DNA of 64,000 bases from assembly GCF_009834515.1 (NCBI RefSeq), contig NZ_CP019426.1, positions 3,027,501-3,091,500 on the forward strand, written 5' to 3'. The stretch's first letter is position 1. Each line of letters begins with the position of its first letter. Below, in pieces: positions 16,861 to 25,854 of this stretch. The stretch comes from Pseudomonas sp. R84. GTDB taxonomy: Bacteria; Pseudomonadota; Gammaproteobacteria; Pseudomonadales; Pseudomonadaceae. Both the position numbers and the translations under genes were made by a program. Below the pieces are notes generated by a model. That model had not been told where the DNA came from. It searched no databases and saw nothing but the letters and a program-made list of their open reading frames with translations.

Positions 16861-18648
16861 ATGACGATGACAGTGGGAGATTTTCTGGTTGAGCGGCTCA
16901 GCGAATGGGGCGTTACGCGGATTTTTGGCTATCCGGGGGATGGCATCAACGGCGTGTTCGGCGCGCTCAGCCGGGCCAAGGGAAAGATCGAATTCGTTCA
17001 GGCGCGGCATGAAGAAATGGCCGCGTTCATGGCCTCCGCACATGCCAAGTTCACCGGCGAGTTGGGCGTGTGCATCGCCACCTCCGGACCCGGCGCCTCG
17101 CATCTGATCACCGGCCTCTACGACGCGCGCTTGGACCACATGCCGGTGCTGGCCATCGTTGGTCAGCAGGCGCGAACGGCGCTGGGCAGTCACTACCAGC
17201 AAGAGCTTGATCTGGTGTCGATGTTCAAGGACGTCGCCGGGGCCTTTGTGCAGCAGGCGTCGGCGCCTTCGCAGGTGCGGCATTTGCTCGATCGCGCAGT
17301 GCGCACGGCCGTGGGTGAACGCCGGGTGACCGCGCTGATTCTGCCCAACGATTTGCAGGACCTGAAATACCAAGCACCAGCGCGTGCCCATGGCACCGCG
17401 CATTCCGGGGTGGGTTACACGAAACCGAAAGTAGTGCCGTATGACGCCGATCTGCAGCGCGCCGCCGATGTTTTGAATTCGGGAGAGAAGGTCGCGATTC
17501 TAGTTGGAGCGGGTGCTTTGCAGGCAACCGAGCAAGTTATCGCCATCGCCGAAAAACTCGGCGCCGGCGTCGCCAAGGCTCTGTTGGGCAAAGCCGTGTT
17601 GCCGGATGATCTGCCTTGGGTCACCGGCAGCATCGGCCTGCTCGGCACCGAGCCGAGCTACAAACTGATGAGCGAATGCGACACTTTGCTGATGATCGGT
17701 TCGGGTTTTCCGTACTCGGAGTTCCTGCCCAAGGAAGGTCAGGCGCGCGGTGTGCAGATCGATTTGCAACCCGACATGCTCAGCCTGCGCTACCCGATGG
17801 AGGTCAATCTGGTCGGCGACTCGGCGGAAACCCTCGCGGCGTTGTTGCCACTGCTCGAACAGAAAACTTCCAGCAAGTGGCGCAAGAAAATCGAAGGCTG
17901 GCGCGGTAGCTGGGAGAAAACCCTGGAAAAACGCGCGATGGCCAAAGCCGATCCGGTCAACCCGCAAAGGGTGGTGTATGAGTTGTCGCCGCGCCTGCCC
18001 GATCAGGCAATCATCACCAGCGACTCCGGCTCGTGCGCCAACTGGTTTGCCCGTGATCTGAAAATCCGCCGTGGCATGCAATGCTCGTTGTCCGGCGGAC
18101 TTGCGTCCATGGGCGCCGCGGTGCCTTACGCGATTGCCGCCAAATTCGCTCACCCCGAGCGCGCGGTCATTGCCCTGGTAGGCGACGGTGCGATGCAGAT
18201 GAACAACATGGCCGAGCTGATTACTGTCGCCAAATACTGGCGACAGTGGGCGAGCCCGAAATGGATCTGCGCGGTGTTCAACAACGAGGACCTCAATCAG
18301 GTCACGTGGGAGCAGCGGGTGATGGAGGGTGATCCGAAGTTCGAAGCTTCGCAAAGCATTCCCGATGTGCCTTACCACTTGTTTGCCATTTCCATTGGCC
18401 TGAAAGGCATTTTTGTCGATCGCGAAGAAGACGTCGCCGCGGCCTGGGAAAAGGCACTGGCCTCGGAAGTGCCGGTGCTGATCGAGTTCAAGACCGACCC
18501 GAACGTGCCGCCATTGCCACCGCACATCAAGCTTGAGCAGGCGAAGAAGTTCGCTACGACGCTGCTCAAGGGCGACCCGGATGAGGCCGGGGTGATCGTG
18601 CAAACCGCGAAGCAGGTGCTTGGCGCCGTGTTGCCCGGCAAAAAATAA
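16861..18648 (+). CDS. ThDP-dependent enzyme, pyruvate-oxidase/acetolactate-synthase-like
   Basis: A 595-aa protein of the POX/AHAS superfamily. The Pyr domain has GYPGDGINGVFGAL and the catalytic glutamate in ARHEEMAAFMA (about residue 51). The central domain has a Rossmann-like core (ILVGAGAL). The PP domain has the ThDP motif starting GDGAMQMNN (about residue 441) and ending in FNNEDLNQVTWEQR. This set is closest to pyruvate oxidase/PoxB-like and 'thiamine pyrophosphate-requiring protein' entries; a PoxB-type C-terminal membrane-binding peptide is not obvious. The likely reaction is decarboxylation of a 2-keto acid. The start is ATG at 16861 with GAGGA upstream. It is divergent from the APH gene across 183 bp. 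Confidence 0.87.
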   Translation: MTMTVGDFLVERLSEWGVTRIFGYPGDGINGVFGALSRAKGKIEFVQARHEEMAAFMASAHAKFTGELGVCIATSGPGASHLITGLYDARLDHMPVLAIVGQQARTALGSHYQQELDLVSMFKDVAGAFVQQASAPSQVRHLLDRAVRTAVGERRVTALILPNDLQDLKYQAPARAHGTAHSGVGYTKPKVVPYDADLQRAADVLNSGEKVAILVGAGALQATEQVIAIAEKLGAGVAKALLGKAVLPDDLPWVTGSIGLLGTEPSYKLMSECDTLLMIGSGFPYSEFLPKEGQARGVQIDLQPDMLSLRYPMEVNLVGDSAETLAALLPLLEQKTSSKWRKKIEGWRGSWEKTLEKRAMAKADPVNPQRVVYELSPRLPDQAIITSDSGSCANWFARDLKIRRGMQCSLSGGLASMGAAVPYAIAAKFAHPERAVIALVGDGAMQMNNMAELITVAKYWRQWASPKWICAVFNNEDLNQVTWEQRVMEGDPKFEASQSIPDVPYHLFAISIGLKGIFVDREEDVAAAWEKALASEVPVLIEFKTDPNVPPLPPHIKLEQAKKFATTLLKGDPDEAGVIVQTAKQVLGAVLPGKK

Positions 18649-18670
18649 CCGGTTAGCGCAGGCTTGATTT

Positions 18671-18701
18671 GATCGTTCCCACGCTCTGCGTGGGAACGAT
18701 C
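18671..18701. repeat. Palindromic intergenic repeat (GTTCCCACGC type)
   Basis: A perfect palindrome with arms GATCGTTCCCACGC and GCGTGGGAACGATC around a TCT loop, 20 bp after the ThDP gene. It is a common small Pseudomonas repeat, and may also protect or end the upstream transcript; no T run follows. Confidence 0.75.
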
Positions 18702-18728
18702 AGCGCGTACAGGTGAGGAGGTGTGTTT

Positions 18729-19478
18729 TTGATTTTCATTGGCTGCGCAGGCTGGAGTCTGGGGCGCGAGCATTGGCCGGCATTTCCCGTGGAAGGCACG
18801 CATTTGCAGCGCTATGCCGGGCGCCTCAACGCCGTGGAAATCAACAGTTCGTTCTACCGCCCGCATCGTCGGCAAACCTATGAGCGCTGGGCCGATGGCG
18901 TACCGGAGGACTTTCGCTTTTCGGTGAAAATGCCCAAACACATCACCCATGAAATGCGTCTGGCGAACTGCGAGTCAGCGTTGGACACATTTCTGGCTGA
19001 GTGCGGCGGGTTGGGCGATCGGCTGGGCTGCCTATTGGTGCAATTGCCGCCATCACTGGCGTTTGACGAAGCGATCTCCGAAGCCTGCTTCACAACATTG
19101 CGCGAGCGGTTCTCCGGCCCCGTGGTGCTCGAGCCACGGCATGAATCGTGGGTCAGCGCTGAGCCAATGTTGAAGACTTGTCAGATCGCCCTAGCGGCCG
19201 TCGATCCCTCGCGCATCAGAGGTGATGCAGCGCCCAGTGGCTGGGCGGGAACCCGTTACTGGCGCCTGCACGGCTCACCGCGCATTTACCACAGCGCCTA
19301 CGATTCACCTTACCTGCAAAATCTCGCACAAGCCTTGCAATCAGCGGCCACGGCAGGTGCGGCGACCTGGTGTATTTTCGACAACACCGCCAGCGGCGCA
19401 GCGCTGGGCAACGCCTTGACGCTGGCGCAGATTCAGGCGGCCGTGAAACTCAACCTGGCGAAAAAACCCTCACCCTAG
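18729..19478 (+). CDS. DUF72-family protein (YecE-like TIM barrel)
   Basis: A protein of about 249 aa. The N-terminal IFIGCAGWSL, NAVEINSSFYR, DFRFSVKMPKHITH and VVLEPRHESW are the conserved blocks of DUF72/YecE, a TIM-barrel family of unknown activity found in bacteria and archaea. Start choice: AGGAGG at 18716-18721 lies seven bases before TTG at 18729, whereas the in-frame GTG at 18723 is only one base away from it; TTG is therefore preferred. The 3' end is followed immediately by a REP pair. Confidence 0.88.
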   Translation: MIFIGCAGWSLGREHWPAFPVEGTHLQRYAGRLNAVEINSSFYRPHRRQTYERWADGVPEDFRFSVKMPKHITHEMRLANCESALDTFLAECGGLGDRLGCLLVQLPPSLAFDEAISEACFTTLRERFSGPVVLEPRHESWVSAEPMLKTCQIALAAVDPSRIRGDAAPSGWAGTRYWRLHGSPRIYHSAYDSPYLQNLAQALQSAATAGAATWCIFDNTASGAALGNALTLAQIQAAVKLNLAKKPSP

Positions 19479-19630
19479 CCCTCTCCCAGGGGGAGAGGGG
19501 ACAGACCGAGGTGTTTGTGCAAGTTACGCCGACTTGAAAGACCGAGTTGAACGCAAGATTTGAAAAGCGCACAAATCGGCTCCCTTTCCCCCTCGCCCCC
19601 TTGGGGGAGAGGGCTGGGGTGGGGGGTGGA
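19470..19630. repeat. REP doublet, inverted copy of the 110/121-bp element
   Basis: Two REP cores (CCCTCACCCTAGCCCTCTCC at 19470 and, at about 19580-19620, a diverged C-rich copy ending GGGGGAGAGGGCTGGGGTGG) flank a segment that, read on the minus strand, contains CTCGGTCTTTCAAGTCGGCG and AAACACCTCGGTCTGT. It is thus the same composite element as at 2.7, 6.6 and 29.2 kb, in inverted orientation, lying between DUF72 and a small hypothetical gene. Confidence 0.75.
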
Positions 19631-19662
19631 GCCAGCAGACTGTTGCGATCGCCTGAAAAACA

Positions 19663-19878
19663 CTAATTACCATCGGCCACTTTGCGTTCAATCTCATCGA
19701 TCTTGCGCTGTAGCGTCTCGGCGTCCTGTTCCTTAACTCTTGTGGACGAGGGCGTGATGACTTCATCCACGGCTTTGGTGTCATCGTCCCTGTCTTCAAG
19801 ATCGCGCTCGACTACGTTCACCGGTTTGCCGGACGTGTCGGTTGGCGGTGCGTTCGGGGTTTTATCGTCGCTGTTCAT
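19663..19878 (-). CDS. Small acidic hypothetical protein
   Basis: A 71-aa, very polar protein (MNSDDKTPNAPPTDTSGKP at the start, KEQDAETLQRKIDEIERK near the end). The first half is probably disordered and the last about 25 residues form an amphipathic coiled coil. GGAGG lies about seven bases before the ATG at 19878, strong support for translation; a longer start at 19905 lacks one. The family is not recognised. Confidence 0.65.
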   Translation of the reverse strand: MNSDDKTPNAPPTDTSGKPVNVVERDLEDRDDDTKAVDEVITPSSTRVKEQDAETLQRKIDEIERKVADGN

Positions 19879-19994
19879 TTTGCTGACCTCCAGTGGTGTA
19901 AACATTGGAGGCAGGCAGTGCGGCAGGCGTTCGATATTTTTGCCAGGTTATGCCGAATGGCGCCCTCCCGCGATGGAGAGGGCGCGCACGGTGT

Positions 19995-21674
19995 TCAATC
20001 CTTGAGAATGTCGCGATCCTTGGTTTCCGGCAGGAAGAACGTGCCCAGTATCGCCGTCATCACCGCGATCACGATCGGGTACCACAAGCCGTAGTAGATA
20101 TCCCCGGTCGCGGCAACCATGGCGAACGCTACCGTCGGCAGGAAACCGCCGAACCAGCCGTTGCCGATGTGATACGGCAGCGACATCGATGTATAGCGGA
20201 TGCGGGTCGGGAACAGCTCGACCAGCCACGCCGCAATCGGGCCGTAGACCATGGTCACGTAGATCACCAGCACGGTGAGCAGGAGCAGCACCATCGGGTA
20301 GTTGGTTTTCGCCGGGTCGGCTTTTTCCGGATAACCGGCTTCCTTGAGTGCGGTGCCGAGGGTTGCGGTGAACGCATCATTGCGCGTCTTGAAGTCGGCG
20401 GCCGGCAGGGCGCTGCCTTCGAAACTCTCGACAACTTTGTCACCGATGCGCACTTGCGCGACGGTGCCCGGTTCGGCGATCACGTTCTCATAGGGGATCG
20501 CCCGTTTCGCCAGCAGGGTCTTCGCCAGGTCACAGGAACTGGTGAATTTGGCCTTGCCCACCGGGTCGAACTGGAACGAGCACTGGTCGGGGTTGGCGAT
20601 CACTTTGACCGGGTTCTTCTCTTGGGCGATGAACACGTCAGGGTTACCGTACTGGGTCAGCGCGTGGAAGATCGGGAAGTAGGTCAGCGCCGCCAGAATG
20701 CAACCGACCATGATGATCGGCTTGCGCCCGATGCGGTCAGAAAGGCTGCCGAAAATCACGAAGAACGGCGTGCCGATCAGCAGTGAACCGGCAATCAGCA
20801 GGTTCGCGGTCTGCGGGTCGATCTTCAGCGTCTGCAACAGGAAGAACAACGCGTAGAACTGCCCGGTGTACCAGACCACTGCTTGTCCGGCCGTACCGCC
20901 GAGCAGTGACATGATCACCACTTTGAGGTTGTCCCAGCGCGCGAAGGATTCGGTCAGCGGCGCTTTCGACGCCTTGCCTTCGGCCTTCATTTTCTGGAAC
21001 ACCGGTGACTCGCTCAGTTGCAGGCGGATGTACACCGAGACGATCAGCAGCAGGATCGACAGCAGAAACGGAATCCGCCAGCCCCACGCTTCGAAGGCTT
21101 CAGTGCCCAGCGCCGTGCGGCAAGCGAGGATCACCAACAGCGACAGAAACAGGCCGAGCGTCGCGGTGGTTTGAATCCATGAAGTGAAGAAGCCGCGTCT
21201 GTTGCGCGGCGCGTGTTCGGCCACGTAGGTCGCGGCGCCGCCATACTCACCACCCAGTGCCAGACCCTGCAGCAGGCGCAGGGTAATCAGGATGACCGGG
21301 GCAGCGACACCGATGGTCGCGTAGCCGGGCAATATACCGACAATCGCTGTCGATACCCCCATGATGACAATGGTGATGAGGAACGTGTGTTTGCGTCCGA
21401 TCATGTCACCGAGCCGGCCAAACACGATCGCACCGAACGGCCGCACCGCGAACCCGGCGGCAAAGGCGAGCAAGGCAAAAATGAACGCGGTGGTTTCGTT
21501 GACGCCGGCGAAGAAGTGCTTGGCGATGATCGCCGCCAGTGAACCGTACAGGTAAAAGTCGTACCACTCGAAAACCGTGCCCAAGGAAGACGCGAAGATG
21601 ACCTTGCGCTCCTCCTTGGTGATGCCGCCGCTGCGCGGTGGACTGCCGGTGGATGCTGTGTCGATTGTGGCCAT
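19995..21674 (-). CDS. MFS transporter, MHS (metabolite:H+ symporter) type
   Basis: A 559-aa inner-membrane carrier with 12 predicted segments. The MHS signature is present: GTVFEWYDFYLYGSLAAIIA, then GRLGDMIGRKHTF (loop 2-3) and LRLLQGLALGGEYGGAATYV. The family moves organic acids or osmolytes with protons. Unlike the usual 430-450-aa members it carries a hydrophilic insert of about 115 residues (about 338-455) between late membrane segments, containing two cysteines (QCSFQF, SSCDLAK). The gene follows the PhnD-C-E-E cluster on the same strand after 188 bp; a functional link is not evident. Confidence 0.88.
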   Translation of the reverse strand: MATIDTASTGSPPRSGGITKEERKVIFASSLGTVFEWYDFYLYGSLAAIIAKHFFAGVNETTAFIFALLAFAAGFAVRPFGAIVFGRLGDMIGRKHTFLITIVIMGVSTAIVGILPGYATIGVAAPVILITLRLLQGLALGGEYGGAATYVAEHAPRNRRGFFTSWIQTTATLGLFLSLLVILACRTALGTEAFEAWGWRIPFLLSILLLIVSVYIRLQLSESPVFQKMKAEGKASKAPLTESFARWDNLKVVIMSLLGGTAGQAVVWYTGQFYALFFLLQTLKIDPQTANLLIAGSLLIGTPFFVIFGSLSDRIGRKPIIMVGCILAALTYFPIFHALTQYGNPDVFIAQEKNPVKVIANPDQCSFQFDPVGKAKFTSSCDLAKTLLAKRAIPYENVIAEPGTVAQVRIGDKVVESFEGSALPAADFKTRNDAFTATLGTALKEAGYPEKADPAKTNYPMVLLLLTVLVIYVTMVYGPIAAWLVELFPTRIRYTSMSLPYHIGNGWFGGFLPTVAFAMVAATGDIYYGLWYPIVIAVMTAILGTFFLPETKDRDILKD

Positions 21675-21862
21675 GGGTGTTCTCCGTCGTGCTTATTGTT
21701 GAAGGCCGGAGTCCCCCGTTACCGCTTATCGCACTCTGGCCTTGTGGCGTATGCCGCAACTGCTCTCGCGTGAAACTTGCACAGTCTGACTGCCTCGCAT
21801 GGCTGCAAGGTTTCCTGAAGCATAATCAGCTTTTGCCAGATATCCACCCGCCGGCCCGCGCA

Positions 21863-22630
21863 TCAGGCTTTGACCCAGCGCTGACGACTCCACGCACTCA
21901 GCCAGTCGACCACAAACACCAGCACCAGCATGGCCAGAATTACCGTACTGGCTTGCGCTTCCTGAAACAGGCTGAGGCTCACATAGAGCATCTGTCCAAG
22001 CCCGCCGGCACCGACAAAACCCAGCACGCTGGCCATGCGAATGTTGTTTTCCCAACGATACAGAATGTACGCAAGCAACTGCTGCGCAAGGTTCGGCAAC
22101 GTCCCATAGCAGAAAGCCAGAAGCGGGTTGCCGCCCTGCAAACGAATCGCTTCGGCCGGTTGTGGCGGGGTGTTTTCCAGGGCTTCGGCGAACAAGCGAC
22201 CGAGCACGCCGGTGGTGTGCAGGGCGAGGGCGAGAGTGCCGGCGTTCGGCCCGAGGCCGGCGGCAAGTACCATCAGCGCGGCCCAGACCAGTTCCGGAAT
22301 CGCCCGCAAGGCATTGAGCAGCAGGCGCGAGGCGCTTTGCAGCGGCCAGCCGAAACGCCCGGCGGCAGGCAACGCAAGGACGATGCCGAACACCGCCGCG
22401 AGTAGCGTGCCGAGGGCCGACATTGCCAACGTTTCCAACGAACCGTGGAAGATTGCCTTGAGGTAATCGGCGCTCAGATCCGGGCTGAGAAAACGCTGCA
22501 CATACGCGCCCATCTGCTTGAGGCTGGTGGCGCTGCCCAGTTCGCCGAGATCGAGCCCCAGATAAACGAAGGAGGCGATGACCGCCAACGCAATGGCCGC
22601 GATCAGCAGCAGGTTGAGCAGGCGATTCAT
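21863..22630 (-). CDS. phnE: PhnE-like ABC transporter permease (second)
   Basis: A 255-aa permease with about six membrane helices and the EAA loop [30 protein letters not shown] typical of phosphonate-class (PhnE/PtxC) permeases. The start ATG at 22630 overlaps the stop of the preceding permease by four bases (ATGA), showing translational coupling. It is the last gene of the PhnD-C-E-E importer. Confidence 0.88.
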   Translation of the reverse strand: MNRLLNLLLIAAIALAVIASFVYLGLDLGELGSATSLKQMGAYVQRFLSPDLSADYLKAIFHGSLETLAMSALGTLLAAVFGIVLALPAAGRFGWPLQSASRLLLNALRAIPELVWAALMVLAAGLGPNAGTLALALHTTGVLGRLFAEALENTPPQPAEAIRLQGGNPLLAFCYGTLPNLAQQLLAYILYRWENNIRMASVLGFVGAGGLGQMLYVSLSLFQEAQASTVILAMLVLVFVVDWLSAWSRQRWVKA

Positions 22631-23451
22631 GTCAGCCTCCAGCGCAACAAGCGGCTGAGTTGATCGGCGGCCAGCACCAGAATCAGGAAGCACAGCAGAA
22701 TACTGGCGACTTCACCGCCGGCGAACATGCGGATCGACAGGTCAATCTGCTGACCCAACCCTCCGGCGCCAACAAACCCCATCACCACGGATGCGCGGAT
22801 CGCGCACTCCCAGCGATAGACCGTATACGACAGCAGTTCCGACGCGACATTGGGTAACGTGCCGTAAGCAAATGCCGCCAGTCGGCCGCTGCCGGCCTGC
22901 AACAATGCATGCGCCGGGCGCTGGTCAGTCGACTCGAAAATCTCCGCGTAAACCTTGCCGAGCATGCCGCTGTAGGTGATGGCGATCGCCAGTACGCCCG
23001 CCGCCGGACCCAGTCCAACAGCGCGGACAAACAACAGTGCCCAGACGATTTCCGGCACGCTGCGTAAAAAGATCAGCAAGCCGCGTACCGGCCAGCGCAG
23101 CAGACGCCCCAAGCGGCTTGGCACGCCACCGCGCGAGGCGGCGGACAGCGACAGCGCGCGGCTGGCAACCAGGCCCGCCGGTATCGCCAACACCAGCGCC
23201 AAAGCCATGCCGGCGGTGGCGATGGCCAGAGTTTGCAGGGTGGCTTTGAGCAGTAACTGCAGAAACGCTTCGTCGTGCGCCGGTGGCCAGAATTGCGCGA
23301 CAAAACGGCCCATTTCATTCTGGCTGTCGGGGAGCAATACGCCCAGATTCAGCTCGCTGAGCTGAATGCCCGGCCACAGCAAAGCAATCGCCAGCAACGT
23401 CAGCAGCAGACGTGGCCATGCGGCGGGATCGCGTGAATCGCCTTTCAGCAT
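22627..23451 (-). CDS. phnE: PhnE-like ABC transporter permease (first)
   Basis: A 274-aa inner-membrane permease. An N-terminal helix, an extracytoplasmic loop and then five more helices carry the EAA segment [16 protein letters not shown] followed by [13 protein letters not shown]. It overlaps PhnC by seven bases upstream and the second permease by four bases downstream. Two related permeases in one operon imply a heterodimeric channel, as in PhnE1/PhnE2 systems. Confidence 0.88.
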   Translation of the reverse strand: MLKGDSRDPAAWPRLLLTLLAIALLWPGIQLSELNLGVLLPDSQNEMGRFVAQFWPPAHDEAFLQLLLKATLQTLAIATAGMALALVLAIPAGLVASRALSLSAASRGGVPSRLGRLLRWPVRGLLIFLRSVPEIVWALLFVRAVGLGPAAGVLAIAITYSGMLGKVYAEIFESTDQRPAHALLQAGSGRLAAFAYGTLPNVASELLSYTVYRWECAIRASVVMGFVGAGGLGQQIDLSIRMFAGGEVASILLCFLILVLAADQLSRLLRWRLT

Positions 23452-24242
23452 CGTGGAATCTGCACAGTCAGAGGCGCCACCGCAGCGGTCGGCGATTGCA
23501 GTTTTTCGTTGGCGTACAGCGCGTCGAGCATCTCGGGGCTGACTTGATCGGCGGCGCTGTCGAACAGAATCTGCCCGTCGCGCAGACCGATGATTCGCGG
23601 GAAGTGCGACAGCGCCAGGTCCACCGCATGCAGGCTCGCCACCAGCGTGACGTTATGTGCGCGGGCATGCCGCGAGAGGATCGACAAGGTGTGCCCGGCC
23701 ATCACCGGGTCCATCGCCGACACCGGTTCGTCAGCCAAGAGAACTTCCGGCGCCTGATACAACACGCGAGCGATGCCAACACGTTGCAGCTGACCGCCAG
23801 ACAATTGCTGACAATGGGCGAACAACTTGTCACCCAGATCCAGCCGCGCCAACGCCGCGCGCGCACCCGCCACATCCAGTGGATGCAACAGGTTCAGAAG
23901 ACTTTTACCCAGACTCCATTGGCCGAGCTTGCCGGCCAGCACCGCTGTGATCACGCGCTGACGCGGCGGCAACGGCGGTGCCTGATGCACCAGACCGATT
24001 CGCGCACGCAGGCGTTGACGCTGGCGGGCGGACAAGTGCCAGGCGCGTTCGCCGAGCACTTCAATCTCGCCGCTGCTGGGCCGCAGGGCGGTGGCCAGCA
24101 GGTTGAGCAAACTCGACTTACCGGCCCCGGACGGGCCAATGATGGCGACCTGTTCGCCGACGCCAATCTGCAAGTCGACACCGCGCAGGGCGTCGACTCC
24201 ATTGGCGTGGCGCAGGCTGCCTTGTTTGAGGCGTAGGGTCAT
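23445..24242 (-). CDS. phnC: PhnC-like ABC transporter ATP-binding protein
   Basis: A 265-aa nucleotide-binding subunit with all ATPase motifs: Walker A GPSGAGKS (36-43), Q-loop VHQAPPL, signature LSGGQLQR (about 147), Walker B VLLADEP (about 168) and the switch His in [11 protein letters not shown]. The last motif is characteristic of the phosphonate (PhnC) branch. It is coupled to the substrate-binding gene (four-base overlap) and to the first permease (seven-base overlap). Confidence 0.9.
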   Translation of the reverse strand: MTLRLKQGSLRHANGVDALRGVDLQIGVGEQVAIIGPSGAGKSSLLNLLATALRPSSGEIEVLGERAWHLSARQRQRLRARIGLVHQAPPLPPRQRVITAVLAGKLGQWSLGKSLLNLLHPLDVAGARAALARLDLGDKLFAHCQQLSGGQLQRVGIARVLYQAPEVLLADEPVSAMDPVMAGHTLSILSRHARAHNVTLVASLHAVDLALSHFPRIIGLRDGQILFDSAADQVSPEMLDALYANEKLQSPTAAVAPLTVQIPRC

Positions 24243-25102
24243 TTCAGCAGTTCGGCGGCGCGGGCGGCTTCCTCGATGCCTTTGTAGTTCTCGGGCTTGG
24301 TGTCGATAAAACGGCTGGCCGCTTGCAGATCCAGAATCTTTTTCTGCTCAGGGTTGGCCGGGTCCAGATCGAGGAAAGCTTTCTTGATTTTCGCTGCCAG
24401 AGCCGGGTCGAGAGTGCCGCGCACGGTCCAGTTGTAATCGAAGTAGGTCGGGGTGGTGGCGAAGACCTTGACCTTGTTGGTGTCGACCTTGCCGGCATCG
24501 ACCAGTTTCTGCCAGACGCTGGCGTTCAGTACACCGGCGTCAACCTTGCCAGCCTGCACCCATGCCACGGTGGCGTCGTGGGCGCCGGAGTAGGCGACAC
24601 GGCTGAAATAGCCCTCAGGCTTGATGTTGTCGTTTTTCAGCATGAAGTAACGCGGCATCAGGCTGCCGGAAGTCGATGACACCGAACCGAAAGCGAAGGT
24701 CTTGCCCTTCAGGTCGGCGAGGCTCTTCACGTTCGGGTCGGCAGTGATGAATTTGCTGGTGAACTGCGCGTCCTGCTCGCGCTGAACCAGCGGAATGACT
24801 GGCGTCGTTGCGTCAGTTTTCAAACGCGCCTGCACAAAGGTAAAACCGCCGAGCCAGGCCATGTCGAGGCGATCGGTCGCCAAGGCTTCAACCACTGCCG
24901 GGTAATCGGCTACCGGCACGAACTGCACCTTCATGCCCAGTTGCTGCTCCAGATAAGCACCCAGCGGCTCGAACTTGCGCAGCAACTCGGTCGGCGCTTC
25001 ATCGGGAATCGCGCTGACCCGCAAAACGTCGGCGGCTTGCACCATCAACGTAGAAAAGGACAGGGCCAGGCCGGCGGTCAGTGCCAGGGTTCGTTTGAGC
25101 AT
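24239..25102 (-). CDS. phnD: PhnD-like oxyanion-binding protein of an ABC importer
   Basis: A 287-aa periplasmic protein with a signal peptide (ending MVQAAD). The PhnD fold is shown by [20 protein letters not shown] at the mature start, [12 protein letters not shown], the serine-rich anion loop [13 protein letters not shown] and [19 protein letters not shown]. Relatives bind phosphonates, phosphite or phosphate; this Pseudomonas subgroup has also been annotated as a putative selenate binder. No C-P lyase, phosphite dehydrogenase or selenium gene is in the window, so the substrate is unresolved. It is the first gene of the four-gene operon. Confidence 0.87.
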   Translation of the reverse strand: MLKRTLALTAGLALSFSTLMVQAADVLRVSAIPDEAPTELLRKFEPLGAYLEQQLGMKVQFVPVADYPAVVEALATDRLDMAWLGGFTFVQARLKTDATTPVIPLVQREQDAQFTSKFITADPNVKSLADLKGKTFAFGSVSSTSGSLMPRYFMLKNDNIKPEGYFSRVAYSGAHDATVAWVQAGKVDAGVLNASVWQKLVDAGKVDTNKVKVFATTPTYFDYNWTVRGTLDPALAAKIKKAFLDLDPANPEQKKILDLQAASRFIDTKPENYKGIEEAARAAELLK

Positions 25103-25251
25103 GGAATTCTCCGTTTCGTAAGCGTCAAAAGGGCTGAAGTGGCGACGTGAGGCGCAAACTCAGGGTAGACGAAACGGCGAGGTTATACGCATTCGAGGCG
25201 GCAAAGGCCAGCATTGGAGCTTCACGATGTTTTACGCCCTGTCCCTTGTAG

Positions 25252-25326
25252 GAGCTGCGGCACGCTGCGATCTGTTGATTTTGATTTTAAAGATCAACAT
25301 CAACAGATCGCAGCGTGCCGCAGCTC
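25252..25326. repeat. Inverted REP-like repeat (GCTGCGATC type)
   Basis: AGCTGCGGCACGCTGCGATC and its inverse complement GATCGCAGCGTGCCGCAGCT enclose an AT-rich centre; together they form one long, near-perfect hairpin between the PhnD promoter side and the RidA gene. The same element family recurs at 34.7 and 63.8 kb. Confidence 0.85.
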
Positions 25327-25340
25327 AGGTTTTATGCATG

Positions 25341-25739
25341 TCAGGATCCAGGCAGCTTCGCAATCACCTTGATCTCAAAATCAAACCCATACAGCCAGGT
25401 CACGCCCACCGCCGTCACCGTCGGATGCGGCGCCTCGCCCCAGAACTCTGTCAGCACAACATTCCAGATCGTCTCGAACTTCGATGGCGGGTCGACGATG
25501 AATACGGTGACATCGACCACATCGTCAAAGCTGCATCCGGCCTCGGTGAGGATCGCATTCAGGTTGTTGAAGGCCTGGCGCACCTGATTCTCCAGGTCCG
25601 GTTCGGGCGTGCCGTCCTCGGTGCTGCCGACCTGTCCCGAGACAAACAGAAAACCGTTGGAGCGAATGGCTGGCGAGTAACGGTGGCGTTCGTAAAGCGT
25701 GCGGCGTGCGGGCGGGAAAACTGCATCGCGCTGGGTCAT
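25341..25739 (-). CDS. RidA/YjgF-family protein
   Basis: A 132-aa protein. RYSPAIRSNGFLFVSGQVG is the first RidA block, EPDLENQVRQAFNNLNAILTE the helix, and DVVDVTVFIVD the core strand. The end is atypical (HPTVTAVGVTWLYG in place of the usual RSAVEVARLP), so the enamine-deaminase arginine is missing and this is likely a Rid subfamily with another role. The start ATG at 25739 has GGAG upstream; an in-frame ATG at 25754 is possible. It is divergent from a LysR gene, the likely regulator. Confidence 0.85.
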   Translation of the reverse strand: MTQRDAVFPPARRTLYERHRYSPAIRSNGFLFVSGQVGSTEDGTPEPDLENQVRQAFNNLNAILTEAGCSFDDVVDVTVFIVDPPSKFETIWNVVLTEFWGEAPHPTVTAVGVTWLYGFDFEIKVIAKLPGS

Positions 25740-25854
25740 CGGGGGTGTCTCCATCGGTGAGTTGATGGGCCCACTGTAGGTATTTGCAGCTGACCGATAA
25801 ACGCGCAAGCTTGGCGTTCACTGTTTGTAAAATCCAAACAATCGGGGGCGCACC

